Origin: Desulfobulbaceae bacterium
GTDB lineage: Bacteria; Desulfobacterota; Desulfobulbia; Desulfobulbales; Desulfocapsaceae
Length of the DNA: 7,530 bases
Direction: 5' to 3'
NCBI GenBank assembly: GCA_030599175.1
Contig: JAUVON010000127.1
Location: 1 to 7,530, forward strand
Below, in pieces: positions 1-6,739 of this stretch. The notes below the pieces were generated by a model. It searched no databases. It was not told the DNA's origin and was given only the letters and a program-made list of their open reading frames with translations. The stretch's first letter is position 1, and each line of letters begins with the position of its first letter. The translations under genes were made by a program, and so were the position numbers.

Positions 1-1
1 C

Positions 2-187
2 ATGGGTCTTCGGAGTATCTCTGACCAGCAGCGGCACCACCGGATGCGGACCGGGAATTGAGTCCTAGCCCAGATCATCTAGACCTTTTCTGAACTGAAG
101 GGTTGGTTCTTTCAACCGCTCCAGCAGTTTTCTTCCGGTAGATGAATCACAAATATCAAGCACCTTTTCCGTAGATAGCTGTCCGCT
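2..187 (-). pseudogene. Remnant of a Kbl/BioF-type PLP-dependent acyltransferase, C-terminal part with in-frame stop
   Basis: The minus-strand frame from 187 to 2 reads like protein on both sides of one TAG codon (65-67). Before the stop it encodes EKVLDICDSSTGRKLLERL followed by KEPTLQFRKGLDDLG; after it, DSIPGPHPVVPLLVRDTPKT. This resembles the small C-terminal domain of glycine C-acetyltransferase (Kbl) and 8-amino-7-oxononanoate synthase (BioF): a helix of the type 'LRDRLWENTxxFRxxL', then a 'GFDxIPGxHPIxPVMxGD' strand. The TAG falls where the family normally has an aromatic residue after LG. A TAA (188-190) closes the frame upstream, and no catalytic domain (PLP lysine region) is found before glyS, so the N-terminal two thirds are missing. 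The fragment continues past position 1. Most likely a truncated, decaying gene; the family call is moderately secure, the exact enzyme is not. Confidence 0.6.
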
Positions 188-241
188 TTATCCCTGATCA
201 AAACCAGCAACGCAACAGGTAAGCGAGCCTGTGAGACTCAG

Positions 242-265
242 GATCGGACTTTTTACGACGCCATC
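242..265. repeat. Solitary end of a short inverted-repeat element, overlapping the end of glyS
   Basis: These 24 bases are identical to 3239-3262, the right end of the inverted-repeat element downstream of the response-regulator gene. Read on the minus strand the outer part is GATGGCGTCGTAAAAAGTC. It contains the glyS stop codon (TAA, 253-255) and the last glyS codons Met-Ala-Ser. No matching left end is visible between 1 and 241, so this is an orphan end, perhaps left by a deletion or by incomplete loss of an element that also removed the 5' part of the neighbouring pseudogene. Confidence 0.75.
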
Positions 266-2328
266 ATTTTTGAAATATCACCAATCTGCAATATCAGATC
301 ACCAATTGCCGTCAACAGGTTCAGCCGGTTTTGCTTAACCGCCTTATCATCAGCCATCACCATCACCTGATCAAAAAATGTGTCAACAGGCTCTTTCATT
401 TCCAACATGGTTTTAAGAGCGCCGGAATATTCTTTCTGATCAATCAGTTTTTCCATTTTTGACTGAACATCGACAAAAAGAGAATGCAGTTCTGTTTCAG
501 CACTCACCTCAAAAAGTTCCGCACGCACATCAGTATCGAAATTACCTTTGGTTATGTTCTTTATGCGCTTGTATGAGGCGGCAAGAACCTTAAACGACGG
601 TTCATTACGGATTGCTGCGAAAGCATTCATCCTCTGCAAGCTATCATTAACATCATCAAATGCTACAGTAACAACAGCCTCCACAGCCCCTCTGTCAATT
701 CCCCGACCTGTACAGTCATTAACAAACCGTCTCTTAATGAAGTCTACAACACTATCTACAGTGTCTACACTTCCATCAACCTTGTCACCATAAAGAGCAA
801 GCGCTTTGTGCACCAGTTCTTTCAATGACAATGTATAGCCCTTTCCTTCAATTATATGCAGGATAGCGAGAGAAATCCGTCTCAAGCCAAATGGATCTGC
901 GGTGCCGCTTGGCACCTGGCCGATACCAAAGCACCCGACGAGAGTATCAAGCCTGTCAGCCAGCCCCAGGATTGCTCCGAGGTCGGTGGTCGGGATATCG
1001 CCTCCGGCACGTTTAGGCATATACTGTTCTGTTATTGCAGTTGCAACATCCGGCTTTTCCCCGTCATTGAGGGCATATGCCCCACCCATAACACCCTGCA
1101 GGGATGGAAATTCCCCAACCATATCAGATAAGAGGTCTGTTTTGCAAAGCATGGCAGCCCTGCAGGCGTCATCGATAAAACTTGAATCAATATGTTCTGC
1201 AAGGATACGAACGAGTTTGACAAGCCGTTCGCTCTTCTCATGCATCGTCCCTAGTTTAGCCTGAAAAATAATCCCCTGAAGTTTATCCAGTTGATCGTCT
1301 AGTCGCGTCTTTTTATCAGAATTAAAAAAGAAAAGAGCATCTTCCAACCTTGCTCTCAGTACTCTCTGATGTCCTTTTCTTGTAACATCTTCCTGGTTTA
1401 CTGCTGTATTATTAACAGCAACAAACCCCGGCAGCAAATCACCGGAGCCATCAATAACAGGAAAATATTTCTGGTGCTCCCGCATTGAGGTAATCAGTAC
1501 ATCAGGAGGAAGCTGAAGGAATTTTTCATCAAAAATGCCACAAATACCATATGGTGTTTCAACAAGGTTTGTTACGATATCAACAAGGTTTTCATCTACC
1601 AGAACCTCAGCATTAACAAGATCATTGGAGCCGGCAACGGCTTTTTTGATCTCGGCGATCACCTTTTCCCTTCTCTTCCCGGGATCGACAATTACCTGCA
1701 TATCAGCAAGCTGGGCTTCGTAACTCGCTGTATTTTTGATAGTAACCCCGCTGTTTGCATTAAAACGATGTCCCCAGCTCATATCAGAAGATTTAATCCC
1801 CTCATGCTCCAAAGGGATGATTTTTTCATCGAACAGAGCAATAATCCATTGAATCGGCCGACCAAAAGGATGTTTATTACTCCCCCATTTCATCGACTTG
1901 GCAAAGGATAATTCGAGAATCAACTCTTTCATTATTCCCGGCAGCAAGACAGAAACATCCTGGCCCTTAACTTCCCTGACCAACATGAGATACTCCCCTT
2001 TCGGGGTATTCACAATTTTAAGATCACCTACCTGAACTCCTTTAGATCCGGCAAATCCCTCAGCAGCCCTGGTAGCATTCCCATCCTTATCAAAAGCTGC
2101 TTTTTTTGATGGTCCCAGAAGTTCTTCTCTGATATCTTCTTGTTTATCTGCCACAGCACTAACAAGCAGGGCTAGTCTTCGTGGTGTTCCCATCACCTTG
2201 ACTGAGCCATGACTTATTTTAAGATCCGCAGCTTTCCGGATAAAGTTGTCATGCAGCTGTGTCAGCGCCGGTTTAAGAAAGCTTGCAGGAAGCTCTTCAG
2301 TTCCAATTTCAAATAGTAGATCATGCAT
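253..2328 (-). CDS. glyS: Glycine--tRNA ligase beta subunit
   Basis: Beta subunit of the bacterial alpha2beta2-type glycyl-tRNA synthetase, the tRNA-binding partner of the catalytic GlyQ subunit; it acts in the cytoplasm in charging tRNA-Gly. The 691 residues match the usual length (about 690). Visible family signatures are LLFEIGTEELPASFLKPAL at residues 4-22, SMKWGSNKHPFGRPIQW at 145-161, SMREHQKYFPV at 281-291, RARLEDALFFF at 325-335, MHEKSERL at 362-369 and TADPFGLRR in the C-terminal third, followed by a DALR-like anticodon-binding region. The start at ATG 2326-2328 gives the standard N-terminus, but no convincing Shine-Dalgarno sequence is visible upstream. The folE2-like gene lies 39 bp upstream, so the two may be cotranscribed. 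The usual upstream partner glyQ is not in this window. The final Met-Ala-Ser-stop is encoded inside a repeat end shared with 3239-3262, so the natural C-terminus appears slightly altered after GDISK. Confidence 0.97.
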   Translation of the reverse strand: MHDLLFEIGTEELPASFLKPALTQLHDNFIRKAADLKISHGSVKVMGTPRRLALLVSAVADKQEDIREELLGPSKKAAFDKDGNATRAAEGFAGSKGVQVGDLKIVNTPKGEYLMLVREVKGQDVSVLLPGIMKELILELSFAKSMKWGSNKHPFGRPIQWIIALFDEKIIPLEHEGIKSSDMSWGHRFNANSGVTIKNTASYEAQLADMQVIVDPGKRREKVIAEIKKAVAGSNDLVNAEVLVDENLVDIVTNLVETPYGICGIFDEKFLQLPPDVLITSMREHQKYFPVIDGSGDLLPGFVAVNNTAVNQEDVTRKGHQRVLRARLEDALFFFNSDKKTRLDDQLDKLQGIIFQAKLGTMHEKSERLVKLVRILAEHIDSSFIDDACRAAMLCKTDLLSDMVGEFPSLQGVMGGAYALNDGEKPDVATAITEQYMPKRAGGDIPTTDLGAILGLADRLDTLVGCFGIGQVPSGTADPFGLRRISLAILHIIEGKGYTLSLKELVHKALALYGDKVDGSVDTVDSVVDFIKRRFVNDCTGRGIDRGAVEAVVTVAFDDVNDSLQRMNAFAAIRNEPSFKVLAASYKRIKNITKGNFDTDVRAELFEVSAETELHSLFVDVQSKMEKLIDQKEYSGALKTMLEMKEPVDTFFDQVMVMADDKAVKQNRLNLLTAIGDLILQIGDISKMMAS

Positions 2329-2367
2329 GGGATTATTATAATTTTGTGGAGTTAAATTGAGAGAGTT

Positions 2368-3099
2368 TTATGAACAGGATTCCAGGGTTGCAAATGTTGA
2401 ACAATCTTCACCAAAATTATGTACTGTGACGGAAAACCATTTAATTGCATCTATTTCGTCCAGAGCAGCCCCAACCTGCCGGGTAAGCTCTTCGACAGAC
2501 AGAATCTTGCGAACCTGTGACGAAAGTTTATCCATCTCTTTGCCGACTGCTTCTTCGATAAGAAGAATAATATCTTCAATCCAGAAAAACTGACGGAAAC
2601 GCACGCTGACGTCGGCTTTACCCCAGTTCCCCATCGAGCCGGGCAACCGGCTTACCTTTTTTTTTTCAACAATCGGCAGAGAAATGGGAACCTCTACCCG
2701 GAGTTTGAGGTCATCATCTGCACCCAGAGAACCATGCATGGAGCATTTATAATTTCCAAGCACCAGGGTTTCACCATTTCTCTTCTTCTTGAGAAAATAG
2801 GGGAAGTCAAGTTCGAGATGAGAAGCCTCGGCCTCAAGTCTTACTTTCATTTTTTCGAGTATTCTGTGAAAACTATGTATAGTTATTTCGCCGTGAATCT
2901 CGTTGAGGATTTCCACAAACCTGCTCATATGTGTGCCCTTAAACTCATGGGGCAGGTTCACGTACATATTGGCTGTGGCAATGGTGTGCTGGCGGTTTTC
3001 TGCCTTGTCAAGCACAGTGATGGGATAAGAAACAGTCTTGACGCCAACTTTTTTTATATTGATTCTTCTGCTGTCTGACAGACTCTGTATATCTTTCAT
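2368..3099 (-). CDS. folE2: FolE2/MptA-family protein (GTP cyclohydrolase IB-like) lacking the canonical active-site motifs
   Basis: FolE2 enzymes convert GTP to 7,8-dihydroneopterin triphosphate for folate and queuosine synthesis. The N-terminal half is strongly family-like: an MKDIQ start, KKVGVKTVSYPITVLDKA at residues 16-33, NMYVNLPHEFKGTHMSRFVE at 44-63, and SHLELDFPYF at 93-102. The C-terminal half keeps the scaffold (RVEVPIS at 134-140, FFWIEDII at 171-178, KWFSVTVHNF at 220-229) but not the catalytic signatures. Where the family has CPCSK and GAHNQR this protein reads PIVEKKKVS and PGSMGNWGK (142-161); the AYENP segment is deleted or unrecognisable; and ESIHxHxA near the C-terminus is replaced by GEDCSTFA. 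It is therefore probably not an ordinary GTP cyclohydrolase. Length is 243 residues from ATG 3097-3099, chosen because family members begin in this way; an in-frame TTG at 3124-3126 would add nine residues encoded partly by repeat-like DNA. Neither start has a good ribosome binding site. glyS follows after 39 bp. Confidence 0.8.
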   Translation of the reverse strand: MKDIQSLSDSRRINIKKVGVKTVSYPITVLDKAENRQHTIATANMYVNLPHEFKGTHMSRFVEILNEIHGEITIHSFHRILEKMKVRLEAEASHLELDFPYFLKKKRNGETLVLGNYKCSMHGSLGADDDLKLRVEVPISLPIVEKKKVSRLPGSMGNWGKADVSVRFRQFFWIEDIILLIEEAVGKEMDKLSSQVRKILSVEELTRQVGAALDEIDAIKWFSVTVHNFGEDCSTFATLESCS

Positions 3100-3100
3100 T

Positions 3101-3120
3101 AATGAACTCGTAAAAAGGTC
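3101..3120. repeat. Repeat-end-like sequence just upstream of the FolE2-like gene
   Basis: The plus-strand sequence AATGAACTCGTAAAAAGGTC shares the TCGTAAAAA core (3108-3116) and a following GTC, after one extra G, with the ends of the inverted-repeat elements in this window. It abuts the chosen ATG and spans the codons between the TTG and ATG start candidates. It may be the end of a related element subtype. The match is short, so this is tentative. Confidence 0.35.
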
Positions 3121-3133
3121 ATTCAAAGTTCCA

Positions 3134-3262
3134 GATGGCTAAGTTAAAAAGTTTGATATACGAGGCGTAGTGTTTTTCTCAGGCCCTCAACAATACATAT
3201 GGTATATTGAGGTTCTGAGAAAAACCTGCAACGAAGGAGATCGGACTTTTTACGACGCCATC
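3134..3262. mobile_element. MITE-like inverted-repeat element between the response-regulator and FolE2-like genes
   Basis: A 129-bp non-coding element with imperfect terminal inverted repeats: the left end begins GATGGCTAAGTTAAAAAGT and the right end, reverse-complemented, begins GATGGCGTCGTAAAAAGTC. A second, inner inverted repeat forms a long hairpin at 3172-3225. It has no coding capacity and fills nearly all of the 180-bp gap between the two genes. Its right end begins 17 bp after the response-regulator stop codon. The layout (about 130 bp, terminal inverted repeats, internal hairpin, another copy in the same window) fits a miniature element moved in trans, but no obvious target-site duplication was found. 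Confidence 0.7.
3172..3225. repeat. Long imperfect hairpin inside the inverted-repeat element
   Basis: The left arm starts GTTTTTCTCAGGCCCTCAA (3172-3190) and pairs with the arm ending TTGAGGTTCTGAGAAAAAC (3207-3225). With the adjoining AATAC and GTATA bases the stem is about 24 bp with two central mismatches and one bulge, around a short AT-rich loop. In RNA from the minus strand it could end or protect the response-regulator transcript, but it is not followed by a U tract in that direction, so it is not called an intrinsic terminator. Confidence 0.7.
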
Positions 3263-3279
3263 TTCATTAATCAGCTCAT

Positions 3280-3642
3280 TCAGCCCTCTGTCTCTTCAAG
3301 CAACTCTATGACAGTCCTTTTAAGATCCCCGATATCTCCTGATTTGAGTATATAAGCATCAGAGGCCCAGGTGCCAAGATCACTCTTGAACTCTTGATAA
3401 GCACTACTCAATACAACCGGAACTGCTGGATCCAACGTCTTCATTTTACGCAGTACTTCAACACCACCCATACCGGGCATGTGAATATCAAGAATTACAA
3501 TATCCGGTTTTTCTCCGCTGAATTTCTTCAGGCCCTCTTCACCATTCAACGCTGATATCACCTGATATCCATCATCTTCAAACTCCTCACGATAAACTAT
3601 CTGAATATTCTCCTCATTATCAATCAGCAGTATCTTTTTCAT
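3280..3642 (-). CDS. Single-domain response regulator (CheY-like receiver protein)
   Basis: A stand-alone phosphoacceptor receiver domain of 120 residues with no output domain. Receiver hallmarks are present: acidic pocket D8 and E10 in LLIDNE, with Asn at position 9 where many receivers have a second Asp; phosphoacceptor D52 in DIVILDIHMPGMGG; Ser80 at the switch Thr/Ser position in VVLSS; and invariant Lys100 in YILKS. It presumably receives a phosphate from a histidine kinase encoded elsewhere and signals by protein contact. The ATG at 3640-3642 is preferred because it begins the standard MKKILLIDNE strand and has a purine-rich AGAAGAAG just upstream; a longer 155-residue reading starts inside galT and adds nonhomologous sequence. 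The start overlaps the end of galT by 23 bp, implying translational coupling at the end of the operon. An inverted-repeat element follows. The partner kinase and process cannot be read from this window. Confidence 0.93.
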   Translation of the reverse strand: MKKILLIDNEENIQIVYREEFEDDGYQVISALNGEEGLKKFSGEKPDIVILDIHMPGMGGVEVLRKMKTLDPAVPVVLSSAYQEFKSDLGTWASDAYILKSGDIGDLKRTVIELLEETEG

Positions 3643-4657
3643 CGGCTTCTTCTTTTGCACTGTCCAGAGATTTCCGCAGAAGTATCGTTGCCTCTTCAGG
3701 TGGCATGGGGTTGATATAAAAACCGGATCCCCATTCAAATCCTGCAATAGACGTCATTTTAGGTACTATCTCAAAATGGTAGTGATAGTGTTTCATACCT
3801 CCAGAACGCAAGGGCTCTGTGTGAAGCACAAAATTATACGGTACATTCGGGATACAGGCAGCAAGTCTTTTCATAGATTCGGAAAACAGTTCTGCCAGCA
3901 ACAACAGCTCTTCATCATTCTGCCTGCAAAATGCTGAGTGATGGTATTTAGGTAGTATCCACATCTCAAACGGTGTACGTGGAGCAAAAGGCATAATTGT
4001 GATAAACTGTTCATTTTGACAAACAACCCGTTCATCCATCTGTATCTCCTGACGGATCATATCACAAAACAGACAACGTTCTTTATATCTATAATAGGAC
4101 TTCGCTCCAGACAATTCAGACACAATCATCCGTGGTAATATGGGAAGAGCAATAAGTTGGGAGTGTGAATGACTCAGGGATGCACCGGCAGATTTTCCAT
4201 GATTTTTAAATACCATCACATATTTAAATCTCGGATCCTTTTCAAGATCCCGGATCCGCTCTCTATAAGCCTTAAAAACCAGGCACATCCTCTCCGGTGT
4301 GAGATCGATAAATGATTCGTCATGGTTTGGGCTCTCAATGATAACCTCATGGGCACCAATACCATTCATCATATCATAAAGGCCGACCCCTTCTTTTGAA
4401 AGATCACCTTCAATTATAAGAGCTGGGAATTTATTCGGCACAACACGTACCTGCCACCCGGGTTGATTCGGAGCATTTAAACCCTGCCTGAATGCCAGAA
4501 CTTCTGGAGGTGTGGAATGTTCGTTGCCCGGGCAGAGCGGACAGAAACCGTTTTCCTCCTGATATCCTTCCTCGGGAAAATCAGTTGGTCTATCCCCCCT
4601 GGATTTAGAAATAATTATCCATCTTCCAAGAACGGGGTCTTTACGCAGCTCGGGCAT
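3620..4657 (-). CDS. galT: Galactose-1-phosphate uridylyltransferase (GalT family)
   Basis: A HIT-superfamily nucleotidyltransferase that in the Leloir pathway swaps UMP between UDP-glucose and galactose 1-phosphate through a uridylyl-histidine intermediate. At 345 residues it has the expected length. The N-terminal domain opens with MPELRKDPVLGRWIIIS; CPLC at residues 39-42 gives likely zinc ligands; VVPNKFPAL is at 72-80 and GAHEVIIESPNH at 101-112. The catalytic HxHxQ motif is SHSHSQ at 162-167, with Ser where E. coli has Pro or Gly; His165 is the expected nucleophile. The C-terminal domain carries CLFC (195-198), PFEMWILPKYH (229-239) and KHYHYHFEIVPK (289-300). This compact family includes divergent members acting on other sugar phosphates or nucleotides, so galactose specificity is not proven. 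It starts 6 bp after dksA, with an AGGGGAAG ribosome binding site inside the dksA end, and overlaps the response-regulator gene. No other galactose gene is nearby. Confidence 0.92.
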   Translation of the reverse strand: MPELRKDPVLGRWIIISKSRGDRPTDFPEEGYQEENGFCPLCPGNEHSTPPEVLAFRQGLNAPNQPGWQVRVVPNKFPALIIEGDLSKEGVGLYDMMNGIGAHEVIIESPNHDESFIDLTPERMCLVFKAYRERIRDLEKDPRFKYVMVFKNHGKSAGASLSHSHSQLIALPILPRMIVSELSGAKSYYRYKERCLFCDMIRQEIQMDERVVCQNEQFITIMPFAPRTPFEMWILPKYHHSAFCRQNDEELLLLAELFSESMKRLAACIPNVPYNFVLHTEPLRSGGMKHYHYHFEIVPKMTSIAGFEWGSGFYINPMPPEEATILLRKSLDSAKEEADEKDTAD

Positions 4658-4663
4658 ATAAAA

Positions 4664-5026
4664 TTACTTCCCCTGGGATTTTTCCTTTGTTTCCTGAAGG
4701 GTTTTACAGTCAATACAATATGTTGTTACAGGACGGGCTTCGAGTCTTTTAATGCCGATTTCTTCACCGCATCCCTCACAAACTCCATATTCACCTTCAT
4801 CTAATCGGCCGATGGCCTCTTCGATTTTAGAAAGAAGCTTCCGTTCCCTGTCACGAATTCGTAGTTCAAAACTTCTCCCGGACTCAACAGTTGCCCTGTC
4901 ATTAGGATCAGGTATATTTGTCGTCTGGTCAGTCATATCAGACAGCGTCTTGCCGGCTTCTGCAAGAATTTCATCCCGTTTATCCAATAGCTGGGATCGA
5001 AACTTTTCCAATTGCTCTTTCTTCAT
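4664..5026 (-). CDS. dksA: RNA polymerase-binding transcription factor DksA
   Basis: DksA inserts a coiled coil into the RNA polymerase secondary channel and, with ppGpp, resets transcription of rRNA and amino-acid genes. The 120 residues are shorter than E. coli DksA (151), mainly through a shorter N-terminus. The two coiled-coil helices flank residues 36-50, whose tip DPNDRA carries the DxxDxA motif (D40, D43, A45) needed for activity in E. coli DksA. The C-terminal four-cysteine zinc finger is intact: C83, C86, C104 and C107, in CEGCGEEIG and YCIDC. A TraR-like protein would usually be much smaller. The ATG at 5024-5026 is preceded by AGGAG (complement of 5035-5039) at 8 bases' spacing. 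The 76-bp gap to moaC is the widest inside the run, leaving room for an internal promoter, though none is convincing. galT follows after 6 bp. Confidence 0.93.
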   Translation of the reverse strand: MKKEQLEKFRSQLLDKRDEILAEAGKTLSDMTDQTTNIPDPNDRATVESGRSFELRIRDRERKLLSKIEEAIGRLDEGEYGVCEGCGEEIGIKRLEARPVTTYCIDCKTLQETKEKSQGK

Positions 5027-5102
5027 CCTTCTATCTCCTAACGCGAATAGTTCGAAATTTTTTTCCTGGGAACCACTGAACCCTGTAAAATTGATTAACC
5101 TG

Positions 5103-5603
5103 TCAGCCTTCTTCTTTTCTTATAAAAGTCCCGCTCTTCCCGCCAGTCTTTTTCAAAAGACGTATATCATTGATAATCATCGATTTATCCACAGCCTTAC
5201 ACATATCATAGATTGTGAGAGCAGCCACAGAAACAGCAGTCAGTGCCTCCATCTCTACGCCGGTCTTGCCGGTTATCCCAACTGTAGTAAAAATGTCAAT
5301 CGAACAGTCGTCATCATTAAAGGTAAAATCAATATTTGCCTTACTGATCATTAAAGGATGGGCCAGAGGAATCAATTCATCAACCTTTTTAGCTGCCATG
5401 ACTCCTGCAATGCGGGCAATGCCCAGAACATCTCCTTTGGACATCGATCCGCTTTTCACAAGGTCATATGCGTTTGAAGACATCCTGATATTCCCACCCG
5501 CATAAGCAACACGTGTAGTTTCAACCTTGCCGCCGACGTCGACCATATGGGCATTACCACTTTCATCAAAATGGCTGAATGAAGGATTGTTCTCTGATAT
5601 CAT
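5103..5603 (-). CDS. moaC: Cyclic pyranopterin monophosphate synthase MoaC
   Basis: Second enzyme of molybdenum cofactor synthesis: it turns the MoaA product 3',8-cyclo-7,8-dihydro-GTP into cyclic pyranopterin monophosphate. The 166 residues match the family (about 160). Signatures are [14 protein letters not shown] (10-23), [18 protein letters not shown] (56-73), the active-site IPLAHPL (78-84, with Ala where many members have Cys), [14 protein letters not shown] (111-124) and YDMCKAVDK (132-140), including the catalytic Asp133 and Lys136 that correspond to E. coli D128 and K131, then the C-terminal GGKSG. It starts 3 bp after the dnaJ stop (TAA GGT ATG), with GGGAAG in the end of dnaJ as a ribosome binding site, so its translation is likely coupled to dnaJ. 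No other moa, mog or moe gene is in the window. Confidence 0.97.
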   Translation of the reverse strand: MISENNPSFSHFDESGNAHMVDVGGKVETTRVAYAGGNIRMSSNAYDLVKSGSMSKGDVLGIARIAGVMAAKKVDELIPLAHPLMISKANIDFTFNDDDCSIDIFTTVGITGKTGVEMEALTAVSVAALTIYDMCKAVDKSMIINDIRLLKKTGGKSGTFIRKEEG

Positions 5604-5606
5604 ACC

Positions 5607-6734
5607 TTAGTTCTTCCCTAAGACTTCTCCAAAAAGTCTCTTAAAAAATCCTTCCTGTTCCTCATGTTGGCCATGCTTCTGACACAATCCGTCAAACTCC
5701 TTTAACATCTGTTTCTGCTCTCCGCAGAGATTTGTTGGAGTCAAAACCTGAACTTCAACAACCATATCCCCCTTGCCGCCACCCCGGAGACTGCGCACAC
5801 CTTCATTTCGCAGTGTTATAACTTCTCCTGACTGACTTCCTGCAGAAATATTCAAGCTCTTTTTTCCATGTATTGTAGGCACCTCTACCGAGCCACCAAG
5901 TGCAGCCTTGACCATTGGGATTGGCAGGCGACAGTAGATTGTATTGCCGTCCCGCTTAAAAAACTCATGTTCCTCAGCGTGAATAACCACATAGAGATCA
6001 CCTGCCGCCCCGCCTCTTCGGCCACCTTCACCCTCGCCGCGAAGACGCATTCTTGCACCGGTATCGACACCGGCGGGAATTTTAAGAGCTACTTTTTTCG
6101 TTTTTTCTATAAGACCGCTTCCTTCACAGTCACTGCAGGGATTTGTAACGATTTCGCCCTCTCCGTGGCACTGCGGACAGGTGGAGCTTACTTGAAAAAA
6201 GCCCTGGGATCTTACAACTTGACCACGACCATTGCAACTTGGACAAACTTCCTTCTTATGGCCGGGTCTGCTGCCGCTCCCTTCACAGGTCCAACAGGTA
6301 TCTCTCCGGGTCAACTCAACCTCTTTAGAGACACCATGTACCGACTCCATAAAGCTGATTTCTACATCATAACGCAGATCATTGCCGCTCACCGGACCGT
6401 CTCTTCGTGCCCGGGTACGGCTGCCGCCACCAAAGCCAAACAGGTCACCGAAGATATCTCCAAAACTTGAAAAAATATCTTCAGCATTGGAGGGACCACT
6501 ATAACCACTGTTTTTCAGCCCATCGTGACCATAGGTGTCATAAATTTGTCTCTTTTTCTCATCACTGAGGACTTCATACGCCTCAGTACAGAGTTTAAAT
6601 TGCTCTTCAGCTTCTTTGTTGTCCGGATTGCGGTCTGGATGATACTTCATCGCCAGTTTGCGATAAGCTTTTTTTATCTCAACACCGCTGCCACTTCTAC
6701 TGACAGATAAAGTTTCGTAATAATCAATTTGCAT
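5607..6734 (-). CDS. dnaJ: Chaperone protein DnaJ (type I Hsp40)
   Basis: Co-chaperone that delivers unfolded clients to DnaK and stimulates its ATPase. All domains of a full-length type I DnaJ are present in 375 residues: a J domain (1-70) with the HPD motif at 32-34 in YHPDRNPD; a Gly/Phe-rich linker (about 78-106) with [13 protein letters not shown]; a zinc domain with four CxxCxGxG repeats at C148 (CWTCEGSG), C165 (CPSCNGRG), C187 (CPQCHGEG) and C201 (CSDCEGSG); then the two beta-rich substrate-binding domains ([20 protein letters not shown] from 215, GEGEGG next). The ATG at 6732-6734 gives the canonical [13 protein letters not shown] start. It lies 5 bp after rpoZ and 3 bp before moaC, placing it in the same transcript. 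The usual partners dnaK and grpE are not adjacent. No CIRCE-like heat-shock operator was seen. Confidence 0.98.
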   Translation of the reverse strand: MQIDYYETLSVSRSGSGVEIKKAYRKLAMKYHPDRNPDNKEAEEQFKLCTEAYEVLSDEKKRQIYDTYGHDGLKNSGYSGPSNAEDIFSSFGDIFGDLFGFGGGSRTRARRDGPVSGNDLRYDVEISFMESVHGVSKEVELTRRDTCWTCEGSGSRPGHKKEVCPSCNGRGQVVRSQGFFQVSSTCPQCHGEGEIVTNPCSDCEGSGLIEKTKKVALKIPAGVDTGARMRLRGEGEGGRRGGAAGDLYVVIHAEEHEFFKRDGNTIYCRLPIPMVKAALGGSVEVPTIHGKKSLNISAGSQSGEVITLRNEGVRSLRGGGKGDMVVEVQVLTPTNLCGEQKQMLKEFDGLCQKHGQHEEQEGFFKRLFGEVLGKN

Positions 6735-6739
6735 AACTA

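Noticed and set aside
215..232. Small inverted repeat ACAGG..CCTGT downstream of glyS as a terminator
   Set aside because: The stem is only about six base pairs including a wobble, and no T tract follows in the direction of glyS transcription.
1032..1241. 69-codon minus-strand frame inside glyS
   Set aside because: It overlaps the well-supported glyS frame in a different register and resembles no known protein.
3100..3126. TTG start adding nine residues to the FolE2-like protein
   Set aside because: The added residues come from repeat-like DNA and have no counterpart in the family; the ATG at 3097-3099 matches the usual N-terminus. The choice is not certain.
3643..3747. N-terminal extension of the response regulator to 155 residues
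   Set aside because: The extra 35 residues are out-of-frame galT sequence with no receiver similarity, and the internal ATG at 3640-3642 starts exactly at the first receiver strand.
5027..5102. Promoter or terminator in the moaC-dksA gap
   Set aside because: A TTTACA-like hexamer and an A-rich run are present, but there is no matching -10 at proper spacing and no inverted repeat; only the dksA ribosome binding site is supportable.
4752..5354. 200-codon plus-strand reading frame
   Set aside because: It lies antisense to dksA and moaC, both firmly identified, shows no recognisable protein features, and is Ser/Pro/Leu-rich as expected of an antisense shadow.
5868..6470. 200-codon plus-strand reading frame
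   Set aside because: It is antisense to the zinc and linker regions of dnaJ; its composition mirrors the CxxCxGxG repeats and no independent signals support it.
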